A DNA stretch of 64,000 nt from Pseudomonadota bacterium (GCA_003576765.1 QEVP01000003.1:62001-126000), one strand, 5' to 3'. Counted from the stretch's first letter, positions 1 through 11,359 are shown. Notes: a model not told the origin generated them from the sequence alone. Numbers and translations: made by a program.

Positions 1-1265
1 AAAGCTGGATCCAGACCCACTATGCCGACCGCGTGCTGCAGTGCTGGCAGGCGGAGTTGCCGCAGGTGTCGCGCATCGACCTCACCGTGCGCTCGGCGAT
101 GCGCTGCGCCGCGCCGGTCAAGGCGGCCGAGCCGGCCCGTGAGGAGCGTCGCGAGACGCGCGCCGTCCATGAAGCCCGCGGCACCGCCGCCGCGCCGGTG
201 TCGGCAAGCCACGAGGCGCTCGGCGGCTCGCCGCTCGATCCGCGCCTGACCTTTGCGACCTTCGTCACCGGCCGTTCCAACACGCTGGCGCACGCCGCCG
301 CAAAGCAGGTGGCGGAGGGCCGCCACGGCGATCCGGTGATGTTCAACCCGCTCTACATCCATGCCGGCGTCGGCCTCGGCAAGACCCACCTGTTGCAGGC
401 GGTGACCTGGGCCGGCAATGCCGCGCCCGACCGCAAGGTGCTTTATCTCACCGCCGAAAAATTCATGTACGGCTTCGTCGCCGCGCTGAAGACCCAGACG
501 GCGCTGGCGTTCAAGGAGGCGCTGCGCGGCATCGACGTGCTGGTGATCGACGACCTGCAGTTCCTTCAAGGCAAATCGACGCAGGCCGAGTTCTGCCACA
601 CCCTCAATGCGCTGATCGACGCCGGGCGCCAGGTGGTGATCGCCGCCGACCGGCCGCCGTCCGATCTCGAAAGCCTCGACGAGCGGGTGCGCTCGCGGCT
701 CGCCGGCGGCCTCGTGGTGGAGATGGGCTCGCTCGGCGAGGAACTGCGGCTGGAAATCCTCAAATCGCGCGTCGCCGCCGCGCGCACCTACCACGCCGGC
801 TTCGACGTGCCTGCCGCCGTGCTGGAGTATCTTGCCCGGAGCATCACCCATAACGGCCGCGACCTCGACGGCGCCGTCAACCGGCTGCTCGCGCATTCCA
901 AGCTCAACGGCCAGCCGGTGACGCTGGAGATGGCCGAGCGCGAAGTGCGCGACCTGATCCGTCCGCAGGATCCCAAGCGGGTCAAGATCGAGGACATCCA
1001 GCGCGTGGTGGCGCGCCAGTACAGCGTCAGCCGCGCCGACCTGTTGTCGTCGCGTCGCACCGCCAACGTGGTGCGCCCGCGCCAGGTGGCGATGTATCTC
1101 GCCAAGACGCTGACGCTGCGTTCGCTGCCGGAGATCGGCCGCCGCTTCGGCGGGCGCGACCACACCACGGTGCTGCACGCCGTGCGCAAGATCGAGGGAC
1201 TGATCGCCAAGGACAATGCGCTCGCCAACGAGGTCGAACTGCTCAAGCGCCAGCTTCAGGAGTAG
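1..1265 (+). CDS. dnaA: Chromosomal replication initiator DnaA (5' end missing)
   Basis: DnaA is the AAA+ ATPase that opens the replication origin. The open frame is already running at nucleotide 3, so the N-terminus lies outside the window; about 420 C-terminal residues are present. The first residues ([15 protein letters not shown]) match the end of domain I. They are followed by a variable linker rich in Ala, Arg and Glu, then domain III with Walker A GVGLGKTH (366-389) and Walker [10 protein letters not shown]. Domain IV has the helix-turn-helix signature [16 protein letters not shown] just before the stop. It is followed by dnaN, recF and gyrB. I saw no cluster of DnaA boxes in the short gap downstream, so there is no sign that the origin lies here. 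Confidence 0.97.
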   Translation, partial: SWIQTHYADRVLQCWQAELPQVSRIDLTVRSAMRCAAPVKAAEPAREERRETRAVHEARGTAAAPVSASHEALGGSPLDPRLTFATFVTGRSNTLAHAAAKQVAEGRHGDPVMFNPLYIHAGVGLGKTHLLQAVTWAGNAAPDRKVLYLTAEKFMYGFVAALKTQTALAFKEALRGIDVLVIDDLQFLQGKSTQAEFCHTLNALIDAGRQVVIAADRPPSDLESLDERVRSRLAGGLVVEMGSLGEELRLEILKSRVAAARTYHAGFDVPAAVLEYLARSITHNGRDLDGAVNRLLAHSKLNGQPVTLEMAEREVRDLIRPQDPKRVKIEDIQRVVARQYSVSRADLLSSRRTANVVRPRQVAMYLAKTLTLRSLPEIGRRFGGRDHTTVLHAVRKIEGLIAKDNALANEVELLKRQLQE

Positions 1266-1430
1266 CCGGCTGCTGCGCCCGGAATTGCGGGGAGAAGACG
1301 GACAGTCGCGCGCGGGCGCTCTTGCGCCAGGCGGTCAACTCCGCCACTTTACACGGCCCCGCGGGGTGAGCCTCGGCGCACGGTTTTGGCCGCGCCGCGG
1401 CCCGGGCCGGAATCGTTAAGTGGGTCGAAG

Positions 1431-2549
1431 ATGAAAGTCACCGTCGAACGCGCGCAACTGCTCAAGTCGCTGGGCCATGTCCACCGCGTGGTCGAGCGCC
1501 GCAATACCATACCCGTGCTCGGCAACGTGCTGCTGCGCGCCGATGGCACGCGGCTGGCCCTGAAAGCCACCGATCTCGACCTCGAGGTCACCGAGACGCT
1601 GCCTGCCGAGGTCGCCACCAGCGGCGCCACCACCGTGCCGGCCTATATGCTCTACGACATCGTGCGCAAGCTGCCGGACGGCTCGCAGATCGTGCTCGAG
1701 ACCGACGGCGACCGCCCGGTGATGGCGATCCGCGCCGGCCGCTCGCGCTTCACGCTGCAGACCCTGCCGGAAAGCGACTTTCCCGATCTCGCCGCCGGCG
1801 ACATGGCGCACTCGTTCGTGCTTGCCGCCGCCGACCTCAAGCGCATGATCGACCGCACCCAGTTCGCCATCTCCACCGAGGAGACGCGCTACTATCTCAA
1901 CGGCATCTACCTGCACGCCGCAGGCTCGTCCAAGAGCCCGACGCTGCGCGCGGTCGCCACCGACGGCCACCGCCTCGCCCAGTTCGACCTGGCCCAGCCG
2001 AAGGGTGCCGGCGAAATCCCCGGCGTCATCGTGCCGCGCAAGACGGTCGGCGAGGTGCAGCGGCTGATCGAGGACGGCGAGGCCGAGGTCCGGATCGAAC
2101 TGTCGCAGGGCAAGATCCGCTTCACGCTCGGCGACGTGGTGCTGACCTCGAAACTGATCGACGGCACCTTCCCCGACTACGCCCGCGTCATCCCGCAAGG
2201 GAACGACAAGGAACTGGTGGTCGACAAGCGCGACTTCGAGGCAGCGGTCGATCGCGTCTCGACCATTTCCAGCGAGCGCGGCCGCGCCGTCAAGCTGGCG
2301 CTGTCCGCCGGCAAGCTGGTGCTGTCGGTGACCAATCCGGATTCCGGCAGCGCCACCGAGGAACTCGAAGTCGAGTACGCCGCCGATCCGCTCGATATCG
2401 GCTTCAACTCGCGCTACCTCCTGGACATCGCCGCGCAGATCGAGGGCGAGGCCGCCGTGCTCAGGCTCGCCGACCCCGGCTCGCCGACGCTGGTGCAAGA
2501 CAAGACTTCGAGCGGCGCGCTCTACGTGCTGATGCCGATGCGGGTGTAA
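1431..2549 (+). CDS. dnaN: DNA polymerase III beta subunit (sliding clamp)
   Basis: This 372-aa protein forms the dimeric ring that tethers DNA polymerase III to the template. The start MKVTVERAQLLKSLGHVHRV is the typical DnaN N-terminus; an upstream in-frame start at 1386 was not used because that extension is not family-like. The length fits three repeated clamp folds. The C-terminus LYVLMPMRV is the usual end that forms part of the partner-binding pocket. It lies 165 nt after dnaA and 43 nt before recF, in the classical order. Confidence 0.97.
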   Translation: MKVTVERAQLLKSLGHVHRVVERRNTIPVLGNVLLRADGTRLALKATDLDLEVTETLPAEVATSGATTVPAYMLYDIVRKLPDGSQIVLETDGDRPVMAIRAGRSRFTLQTLPESDFPDLAAGDMAHSFVLAAADLKRMIDRTQFAISTEETRYYLNGIYLHAAGSSKSPTLRAVATDGHRLAQFDLAQPKGAGEIPGVIVPRKTVGEVQRLIEDGEAEVRIELSQGKIRFTLGDVVLTSKLIDGTFPDYARVIPQGNDKELVVDKRDFEAAVDRVSTISSERGRAVKLALSAGKLVLSVTNPDSGSATEELEVEYAADPLDIGFNSRYLLDIAAQIEGEAAVLRLADPGSPTLVQDKTSSGALYVLMPMRV

Positions 2550-2592
2550 CGCGCCGCTTGCCGAGGCCGCCGCGGCACGGCAAGACGAGCCC

Positions 2593-3726
<1,134 letters not shown>

Positions 3727-3790
3727 GGGAAAGCGCGATTCGCCCTTGCGCGCGGTTTGCGAAGGCTTTGCGAACACGCCTCCGGACGCC

Positions 3791-6377
<2,587 letters not shown>

Positions 6378-6398
6378 AACCTGGGCGGGAGTGTGAGG

Positions 6399-6830
6399 AT
6401 GGGACGGCTCGGTCTGGTTATCGTATTGCTGGCCTGGTGCGGCGCTGCCCCTTCGCATGCGCAAGGCGCCGACCCGGCCGGCACATGGCTGACGCAGGCG
6501 GGCGACGCCCGGGTTCGCGTCAGCAAATGCGGTGGCGGCATCTGCGGTGCGGTGACGTGGCTGCGCGAGCCGACCGACCCGGCCACCGGCCAGCCGCAGC
6601 GTGACAGCAAGAACCCCAACCCGGCGCTGGCGAAGCGGCCGATCGTCGGCCTCGTGCTGTTTCAGAACATGCAGCCCTCGGGCACGGCGCGCTGGAGCGG
6701 CACGATCTACAACGCCGACGACGGCCAGACCTACGCGAGCAACATTGCGATGACCGGGCCGGACACGCTGCGGGTCGAGGGCTGTCTCGGCGCCCTGTGC
6801 GGCGCGGAAGTATGGACCCGCTCGCGCTGA
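6399..6830 (+). CDS. Exported DUF2147 family protein
   Basis: A small protein (143 aa) with a clear signal peptide (GRLGLVIVLLAWCGAAPSHAQG, cut after SHA) and a mature part typical of DUF2147. Family blocks seen are PAGTWLTQAGDARVRVSKCGGGICGAVTWL, read in parts, and the end LGALCGAEVWTR. Two Cys pairs could form disulfides in the periplasm. Its function is not established. The ATG at 6399 was preferred over GTG at 6393 because GGGAG lies at a better distance. It starts 21 nt after gyrB. Confidence 0.8.
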   Translation: MGRLGLVIVLLAWCGAAPSHAQGADPAGTWLTQAGDARVRVSKCGGGICGAVTWLREPTDPATGQPQRDSKNPNPALAKRPIVGLVLFQNMQPSGTARWSGTIYNADDGQTYASNIAMTGPDTLRVEGCLGALCGAEVWTRSR

Positions 6831-6865
6831 CGGGCGGCCTGCCGCTTCGGCGGCGCCGGATCACG

Positions 6866-6900
6866 CTCTATCGCGTTTCCGCTTCTGGTTGAATCAACTG
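6866..6900. repeat. Degenerate intergenic palindrome (TTCCGCTTCTG type)
   Basis: The sequence around 6880 (TTTCCGCTTCTGGTTGAATC) resembles one half of the palindrome at 56819-56845 (TCCGCTTCTGAT with a 3-nt loop and its complement). The second arm here has decayed. It is a probable old copy of a dispersed non-coding repeat. Confidence 0.45.
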
Positions 6901-6901
6901 T

Positions 6902-6994
6902 CGTCACGCCCGGACTTGATCCGGGTATCCTGCTCAGAATCGCCGCGCTTATGATCGAGCTTCGTCATGCCCGCGCTTGTCGCGGACATCCACG
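6902..6994. repeat. Two copies of a GTCATGCCCG intergenic palindrome
   Basis: Copy one (6902-6930) and copy two (6963-6994) both follow the pattern CGTCA(C/T)GCCCG, a short centre with CTTG, then a CGGG or CGCGG half and ATCC. They differ in the stem but keep the same layout. Further copies in the opposite sense occur at 47834-47865 and 56935-56959. They look like a REP-type dispersed repeat and are not coding. Confidence 0.6.
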
Positions 6995-7007
6995 CCCCCT
7001 CCCTTTA

Positions 7008-7034
7008 TCCCTCCCCCCCGCTTGCGGGGGAGGG
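7008..7034 (-). terminator. GC-rich hairpin downstream of nsrR
   Basis: CCCTCCCCC and GGGGGAGGG flank a short CGCTTGC centre. The hairpin starts 12 nt past the nsrR stop on the minus strand, where a terminator is expected. There is no strong U tract, and this stem type is also a common intergenic repeat, so a terminator role is uncertain. Confidence 0.4.
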
Positions 7035-7045
7035 CGGGGTGGGGG

Positions 7046-7474
7046 CTAAGCCGCCGGCTTGATGCCAAAGTCCTTGGGATTGAGCAGCAGGTCTGACAGC
7101 GTATAGCGGTCGAGCGTGCTGGCGAAGGCGTTCATCGCCTCCTTGAGGATGCCGCGCAGACGGCAGCGCTGCGTGATCAGGCAACAGTTGTCCGGCGTGA
7201 AGCACTCAACCAGCGCAAAGTCCGGTTCGGTGGCGCGCACCACGTCGCCCAGCACGATCTTGCCCGGCTTGCGGCCGAGCGTCAGCCCGCCGGAACGGCC
7301 GCGCACTGCTCGCAGAAAGCCCGCCCGCGTCAGTTGATTGGCGACCTTCATCAGGTGCGCCTTGGAGATGCCGTAGACCTCGGCAGCCTCCTCGATGGTG
7401 ACGAGACGGTCCTCCTGCGCCGCGGCATACATCAGCAGGCGCAACGAGTAATCGGTGAAGTTCGTCAGTCTCAT
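7046..7474 (-). CDS. nsrR: Rrf2 family repressor, NsrR type (nitric oxide sensor)
   Basis: A 142-aa winged-helix regulator starting MRLTNFTDYSLRLLMYAAAQ, the signature N-terminus of NsrR/Rrf2 proteins. The recognition region reads GISKAHLMKVANQLTRAGFL. Cysteines at 91, 97, 98 and 104 (ECFTPDNCCLITQRCRL) match the spacing of the NsrR iron-sulfur cluster, which reacts with NO and releases DNA. RirA and IscR, the main alternatives, fit less well by cysteine spacing and by context. The divergent operon encodes NO-linked families, and two NsrR-type inverted repeats lie between them. Autoregulation through the near repeat at 7535-7553 is inferred. Confidence 0.85.
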   Translation of the reverse strand: MRLTNFTDYSLRLLMYAAAQEDRLVTIEEAAEVYGISKAHLMKVANQLTRAGFLRAVRGRSGGLTLGRKPGKIVLGDVVRATEPDFALVECFTPDNCCLITQRCRLRGILKEAMNAFASTLDRYTLSDLLLNPKDFGIKPAA

Positions 7475-7534
7475 CGTCGGCCTGCTTCCGATCAGTCCCT
7501 ACCCGGCGCATCGCGGCCTGCCGCAACTTGAAAT

Positions 7535-7553
7535 GATGCGCTTTTCACGCATC
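7535..7553. promoter_or_regulatory. Candidate NsrR operator upstream of nsrR
   Basis: GATGCG, 7 nt, then CGCATC: a 19-nt inverted repeat of the same length and outer half-sites (GATGY...RCATC) as the known NsrR consensus. It lies 61-79 nt upstream of the nsrR start, suited to autoregulation. The inner positions deviate from the AT-rich consensus. Confidence 0.5.
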
Positions 7554-7637
7554 TTTTGCAAGCGGCCCGGCCGATGGCGCCACCCGCATAGGCCACCGCC
7601 GCGGCCGAGGCAAGCGCAGCGGTGCCGCATCCGCTAA

Positions 7638-7660
7638 AAGATATATTGACAATGTATCTT
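7638..7660 (+). promoter_or_regulatory. NsrR-type operator overlapping a promoter
   Basis: AAGATATATT, GAC, AATGTATCTT: two 10-nt arms with a single mismatch between them, close to the known NsrR consensus AAGATGYATTT and its complement. It stands out in GC-rich DNA. TTGACA (7646-7651) sits inside it and is followed at 17 nt by GATAGT (7669-7674), a plausible -35/-10 pair reading toward the DUF2249 gene at 7906. Repressor binding would block this promoter. Confidence 0.65.
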
Positions 7661-7905
7661 ATCGGCAGGATAGTCGCCGCACGGATTGCCCTTGCGGCAC
7701 GGACATAAACACCGGGATGGCGAGCGGCGGAAACGCGAGCGACCCGGCTTCTGCTCCGACCGCCGCGAGGTCGATCGTAACCGATACGGCGGGCCGGTCC
7801 GGTTCGCCATCGGGCCGAGGGCGCGGGTGCGCCCGCCGCAGGCGCCGGACCGGAGGTCGCGCATCCGGCCTGCAGTCAAGTCGTGCGACCGAGGGAACTA
7901 ACCTG

Positions 7906-8148
7906 ATGTCAGCCGCCAACGTGATCGATGTGCGCAGCCTCGTCCCTGCCCAGCGCCACGCCAAGATTTTCCAGCTCGTCAACGACCTCGCGCCCGGCTC
8001 GTCCTTCGTGCTGGTCAACGACCACGATCCGAAGCCGCTCTATTACCAGCTTGAGGCCGAGTATCCGAAGCAGTTTTCGTGGACTTACTTGGAGCAGGGT
8101 CCGGCCGTTTGGCGCGTCGAGATCGGCAAACTCGCGCAGGCGGCGTAA
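7906..8148 (+). CDS. DUF2249 domain protein
   Basis: An 80-aa single-domain DUF2249 protein (NVIDVRSLVPAQRHAKIF ... ALRPGS-like FVLVNDHDPKPLYYQLEAEYP ... W). The family is small, soluble and related to the SirA/TusA-like fold. It recurs in NO and denitrification operons, but its reaction is unknown. The start at 7906 has GAGGGA about 10 nt upstream. It is the first gene after the NsrR-type operator, with a leader of about 220 nt in which I see no other gene. A hairpin follows at 8149. Confidence 0.82.
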   Translation: MSAANVIDVRSLVPAQRHAKIFQLVNDLAPGSSFVLVNDHDPKPLYYQLEAEYPKQFSWTYLEQGPAVWRVEIGKLAQAA

Positions 8149-8169
8149 TCAGGCGGCGTGAGCGCCTGA
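8149..8169 (+). other. Intercistronic hairpin
   Basis: TCAGGCG, 7 nt, CGCCTGA directly after the stop codon at 8148. It could reduce read-through or protect the first message. No U tract follows. Confidence 0.35.
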
Positions 8170-8280
8170 CAAATGCGGCAGCAGGCGGCGGTACACGCAG
8201 CCCCCGCCGCCGGCACGTCGCCCGGATCGCGCATCGGCAGGCTGCCGTCGCGATCCGAAACCTTTACAAGGAAGACCGCC

Positions 8281-9636
8281 GTGATCGGCGCTACGCTGTC
8301 CCGCTGGACCATGTCGTATTTCGCTGCCGCGCTGATCGCGCTGATCGCGGCGGAGGGGCTGATTGCCGCGGGCTTTGGTTTTCCATCGGCACCGATCGAG
8401 GCGCCGGACACGCTGGTCGTGGTCCATATCGTGGCGATCGGCTGGCTTAGCCTCCTGATGTGCGGCGCGCTGTTCCAGTTCGTGCCGGTGCTGGTGGCGC
8501 GGCCGATCCACGATAACGCGCTGCCGCTGCCGACGCTGGTCTGCCTCGTCGGCGGGCTGGCAATGCTCCTTCTGGGCTTCCTGCAACTGGCGGGCCGTGT
8601 CGCTCACGGCCTGCCTTTTTTTCCTGCTGCGGTCGCCCTGCTGGTTCTCGGCTTCATTCTGGTCGCGTGGAATCTCGGGCGCACGATGTGGGCCGCGCGG
8701 CCGCTGACGCTGGCGGCGCGCTTCGTCACGGTCGGGCTCGTTGCATTCGGCGCAACGGTGGCGCTCGGCAGCGTGTTCGCGCTCGCGCTCGACGGCATCG
8801 CCACCGCCGGGCCGCTGGTCGATCTCACCACCTTCGGCATCCCGATCCACGCCGCTGCCGGCCTCGGCGGCTGGCTGACGCTGACGGCGATCGGCGTCAG
8901 CTACCGGCTGCTCGCGATGTTCATGCTGGCGCCCGAACTCGACCGCGCGTCGAGCCGCGGCGTGCTGTGGCTCGGCACCGCGGCACTGGCCGTCCTGATC
9001 GTCGGCGGCATTGTCGCGATCTGCCATGGCGGCAGCCTGCCGCTCGCGCTCAGCGCCGCCGGCCTGCTGGCCGCCGCCAGCCTCGGCCTCTACGGCAACG
9101 ACATCCTTTATCTGTACCGCGCGCGAAAACGGCGCAAGATCGAACTCAACAGCCGCATGGCCGGCGCGGCGCTGATCTCGCTCGCGGTATGCATCGCGCT
9201 CACCGTTATGCTGATCGCGCTCGGCCGGCTCGGCGAGCACATCGGCGCGGTGGTGTTTCTGTTCAGCTTCGGCTGGCTGACCGGGCTCGGGCTTGGCAAG
9301 CTCTACAAGATCGTGGCGTTCGTCACCTGGCTCGAAACCTACGGCCCGGTGCTCGGCAAGACGCCGACGCCGCGGGTTCAGGACCTGGTGGTCGAGCCAC
9401 GCGCCATCAAATGGTTCTGGCTGTATTTCGCTGCGGTCTACGTCGCCACAGCCGCGCTGCTCGCCGGCGCGCCGCTCGTCGTCCGGCTTGCCGCGGCCGC
9501 CATGCTGATCGCCACCTGCGGCATCGTCGCGCAACTGGTGCGCACCCGGTGCCTGCTCGACGTCACCGACAAGCTGCGGCTGCCGGCCGGCGTCAGGCAG
9601 CCGCAGCTTCTCTACGCCACCCCCCGGCAGACCTGA
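8281..9636 (+). CDS. Multi-spanning heme-copper-oxidase-like membrane protein
   Basis: A 451-aa, very hydrophobic protein with about 12 predicted membrane segments. Histidines sit in helices with glycine-rich contexts, HIVAIGW and HAAAGLGGWLTLTAIG. The second resembles HVHAGALGWVAMITFG of the neighbouring CcoN, so heme binding is plausible. The copper-site HH pair of a real oxidase subunit I is not seen. It resembles the NnrS/COX1-like proteins found beside DUF2249 genes in NO-responsive operons. The GTG start has AAGGA about 8 nt upstream; an upstream in-frame start at 8173 would add an unlikely Arg/Thr-rich extension. It may sense, bind or relieve NO; this is inference. Confidence 0.7.
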   Translation: MIGATLSRWTMSYFAAALIALIAAEGLIAAGFGFPSAPIEAPDTLVVVHIVAIGWLSLLMCGALFQFVPVLVARPIHDNALPLPTLVCLVGGLAMLLLGFLQLAGRVAHGLPFFPAAVALLVLGFILVAWNLGRTMWAARPLTLAARFVTVGLVAFGATVALGSVFALALDGIATAGPLVDLTTFGIPIHAAAGLGGWLTLTAIGVSYRLLAMFMLAPELDRASSRGVLWLGTAALAVLIVGGIVAICHGGSLPLALSAAGLLAAASLGLYGNDILYLYRARKRRKIELNSRMAGAALISLAVCIALTVMLIALGRLGEHIGAVVFLFSFGWLTGLGLGKLYKIVAFVTWLETYGPVLGKTPTPRVQDLVVEPRAIKWFWLYFAAVYVATAALLAGAPLVVRLAAAAMLIATCGIVAQLVRTRCLLDVTDKLRLPAGVRQPQLLYATPRQT

Positions 9637-9652
9637 TGCAAGGAGACGCGCA

Positions 9653-10189
9653 ATGACGGAATTTGTGGACCTCGACGTAAGGCCGACGCTGCGCGCCGGC
9701 GGCGAGCCCTTCGGCGAAATCCTCGGCGCGGTGAAGGCGCTCAAGCCCGGCCAGGGCCTGCGGCTCTATACCACCTTCGAGCCGGTGCCGCTGTTCCATG
9801 TGCTCGGCTCGAAGGGATTTAGCCACGAGGCGCGCGAGATCGACGGCGGCGACTGGGAGGTGCTGTTCACGCCGGGACCGGGCGCCCCCGCCGAGGGCGG
9901 ACTGCCGACCGCCGCGGCGACGCCCGCGAGCGACGGCGAGTGGCCGGCGCCGGTTCAGGAGATGGACAACCGCGACCTCGATCCGCCGGAGCCGATGGTG
10001 CGCATCCTCGCCGCCACCGAGACGATGGCCAAGGGCGAAGTGCTGCAGGCGCTGTTGTGCCGCGAGCCGATCTTCCTGTTTCCGGAACTGGCCAAGCGCG
10101 GCCACGGCTGGCGCGGTGCGTTCGAGCCGGATGGCACCACCTACAAGGTGCTGATCCGCATCGGCGCGGCGGCAGGAGCAACCGCATGA
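9653..10189 (+). CDS. Tandem DUF2249 protein
   Basis: 178 aa with two DUF2249 domains: residues 1-75 (DLDVRPTLRAGGEPFGEI ... LRLYTTFEPVPLFHVLGSKGF ... W) and about 100-178 (NRDLDPPEPMVRILAATETM ... W). They are joined by a Pro/Ala/Gly-rich linker. The second domain has a modified start (LDPPEPM instead of DVRP) and an LCREPIF segment, so the halves have diverged. The Shine-Dalgarno AAGGAGA lies just upstream of the ATG. It overlaps the next gene by ATGA, which indicates translational coupling. Confidence 0.8.
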   Translation: MTEFVDLDVRPTLRAGGEPFGEILGAVKALKPGQGLRLYTTFEPVPLFHVLGSKGFSHEAREIDGGDWEVLFTPGPGAPAEGGLPTAAATPASDGEWPAPVQEMDNRDLDPPEPMVRILAATETMAKGEVLQALLCREPIFLFPELAKRGHGWRGAFEPDGTTYKVLIRIGAAAGATA

Positions 10190-10518
10190 GCGTCCCCAAC
10201 GAGGCGCTCGCGGAGGAGGTGCGCGAGGCGCTGCGCGTCGTCATCGATCCCGAGCTCGGCTACAATATCGTCGATCTCGGCCTCATCTATGGCGTCGCGG
10301 TCGAGGACGGCGGCGTCACCCACGTCCTGATGACCACGACGACAAAGGGCTGCCCGGCCACCGACTACCTGCGCGACGGTGCGCGCGACAGCGCCTGGTC
10401 GGTGCCCGGCGTCGAGTTCGTCGACGTCACGCTGACCTACGAACCGCCATGGACGCCGAAGATGATGTCGCCGGCGGCCAAGGAGCACCTCGGCATTACC
10501 GACGGAGACGGCTGGTGA
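10186..10518 (+). CDS. DUF59/MIP18 family protein (SufT/PaaD-like)
   Basis: A 110-aa DUF59 protein. The core IDPELGYNIVDLGLIYGV and the conserved Cys in TTTTKGCPATDYL are clear. Family members (SufT, PaaD, human CIAO2) help insert iron-sulfur clusters into target proteins. Placed in this operon, it may mature or repair a cluster protein damaged by NO; that is inference. The C-terminus (WTPKMMSPAAKEHLGI) also matches PaaD-like proteins. It overlaps the previous stop and the next GTG start. Confidence 0.82.
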   Translation: MSVPNEALAEEVREALRVVIDPELGYNIVDLGLIYGVAVEDGGVTHVLMTTTTKGCPATDYLRDGARDSAWSVPGVEFVDVTLTYEPPWTPKMMSPAAKEHLGITDGDGW

Positions 10519-10739
10519 CGACGGCGCGGACCGGAGCCGAAGCGGCGACCGCGCCCGCGGCCGCTGCCAACCCGCTGACCGAGCTTCTGGTAGGCGCGCT
10601 GCAGGCGCTCGCCGATGCCGGCGAGGTCGACCGCGCCTGCCGGATCGCCGGGCACGCCTGCGCCGCGCTGCGCCACGACGACCCCGCGGGCTGGCGCCGC
10701 TTCAACGTCCTGCTGCACCGCCTGACGCGCCCGAGATAG
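10515..10739 (+). CDS. Small protein of unknown function (74 aa)
   Basis: A GTG start overlaps the preceding stop as GTGA, so it is likely translated by coupling. The N-terminal 20 residues are Ala/Thr-rich. The rest forms an amphipathic helical region, LTELLVGALQALADAGEVDRACRIAGHAC, followed by WRRFNVLLHRLTR. Two cysteines and a conserved-looking WRRFN are present. I recognise no family. Position in a coupled operon is the main support for its reality. Confidence 0.6.
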   Translation: MTTARTGAEAATAPAAAANPLTELLVGALQALADAGEVDRACRIAGHACAALRHDDPAGWRRFNVLLHRLTRPR

Positions 10740-10793
10740 CCTGCCGCATCGCCGCGCATATTGGCACAGACACAATCGAGGAGCCGGAACACC

Positions 10794-11075
10794 ATGCATA
10801 TCGAAATGACCGATGGCGATTTCTGCATCGATGCGGCGCTGCTCGGCACCCTGTTCGGGCTGGCGCCGGAGCGCATCCCGCCCTTGATGCGCGCGAACCA
10901 GCTCACCGGCGTCTGCGAACGCGGCGTCGGCGAGGACGACGGCACCTACCGGCTGAACTTCTTCTACGGCAGCCGCCGCGCCCGGCTCAATGTCGACGCC
11001 CGCGGCGTCATCCTGAAGCGCTCGATCGTCGATTTCGGCGACCAGCCGTTGCCGCGCAGCATGCGCCGCTCATAA
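10794..11075 (+). CDS. DUF6522 family protein
   Basis: A 93-aa acidic-to-basic small protein, MHIEMTDGDFCIDAALLGTL ... VCERGVGEDDGTYRLNFFYG ... ARLNVDARGVILKRSIVDFG. It looks like the DUF6522 family of alphaproteobacteria, for which I know no function. It has cysteines at 11 and 41. The gap from the previous gene is 54 nt, so it is probably the last gene of the NsrR-type operon. Confidence 0.65.
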   Translation: MHIEMTDGDFCIDAALLGTLFGLAPERIPPLMRANQLTGVCERGVGEDDGTYRLNFFYGSRRARLNVDARGVILKRSIVDFGDQPLPRSMRRS

Positions 11076-11165
11076 CGGGGACGAGAGCGGCGCGCAGCCG
11101 GCGGCGGCGCAGGGCGGCCCCGGCCAATCCCAAGGGCGGGGCACGCCGGCACCCGCCGCGGGCCT

Positions 11166-11189
11166 TTCCGCCGCAAGGGCGCGGCGGAA
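11166..11189 (+). terminator. Possible terminator hairpin before the cco locus
   Basis: TTCCGCCGC, 6 nt, GCGGCGGAA: a perfect 9-bp stem about 90 nt after the DUF6522 gene and before the FixK-type box. It has no U tract but sits where the two transcription units must be separated. The rest of the 352-nt gap before ccoN holds only the box and a possible short leader frame. Confidence 0.35.
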
Positions 11190-11236
11190 GCGCATGACAC
11201 GCGACGGGAGATGCCGCACCCCAGCGGATTCATTCC

Positions 11237-11250
11237 TTGCGCCAGCGCAA
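11237..11250 (+). promoter_or_regulatory. FixK/FNR-type activator box upstream of ccoN
   Basis: TTGC, GCCAGC, GCAA: a perfect 14-nt palindrome of the TTG(A/C)-N6-(T/G)CAA form bound by FixK2 and FNR. It is followed by an AT-rich stretch (TTTATGCTTTAAGAAA, 11263-11278) that could hold the -10. This would place the transcription start near 11284, with a leader of about 140 nt. It fits the known low-oxygen control of fixNOQP in rhizobia. Confidence 0.65.
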
Positions 11251-11359
11251 AGAACCGATTCCTTTATGCTTTAAGAAACCGATTGCCGCGCAGCAGGCGC
11301 TGCGTCACGATTGCCGTTGCGGCCAGTTGTGACCCACGGTCAACACTCACGGCGCTGCG

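Noticed and set aside
1266..1430. Chromosome origin next to dnaA
   Set aside because: No group of DnaA boxes or AT-rich unwinding region was seen. In alphaproteobacteria the origin usually lies elsewhere, near hemE.
8149..9744. A 531-codon frame antisense to the heme-copper-like gene
   Set aside because: The product is rich in Arg, Glu, Gln and His, typical of the complement of a hydrophobic gene. The sense frame has helices and a ribosome site.
10761..10775. A second FNR-type box before the DUF6522 gene
   Set aside because: TTGG and CACAA halves are present but the spacing and half-sites do not match TTG-N8-CAA, unlike the box at 11237.
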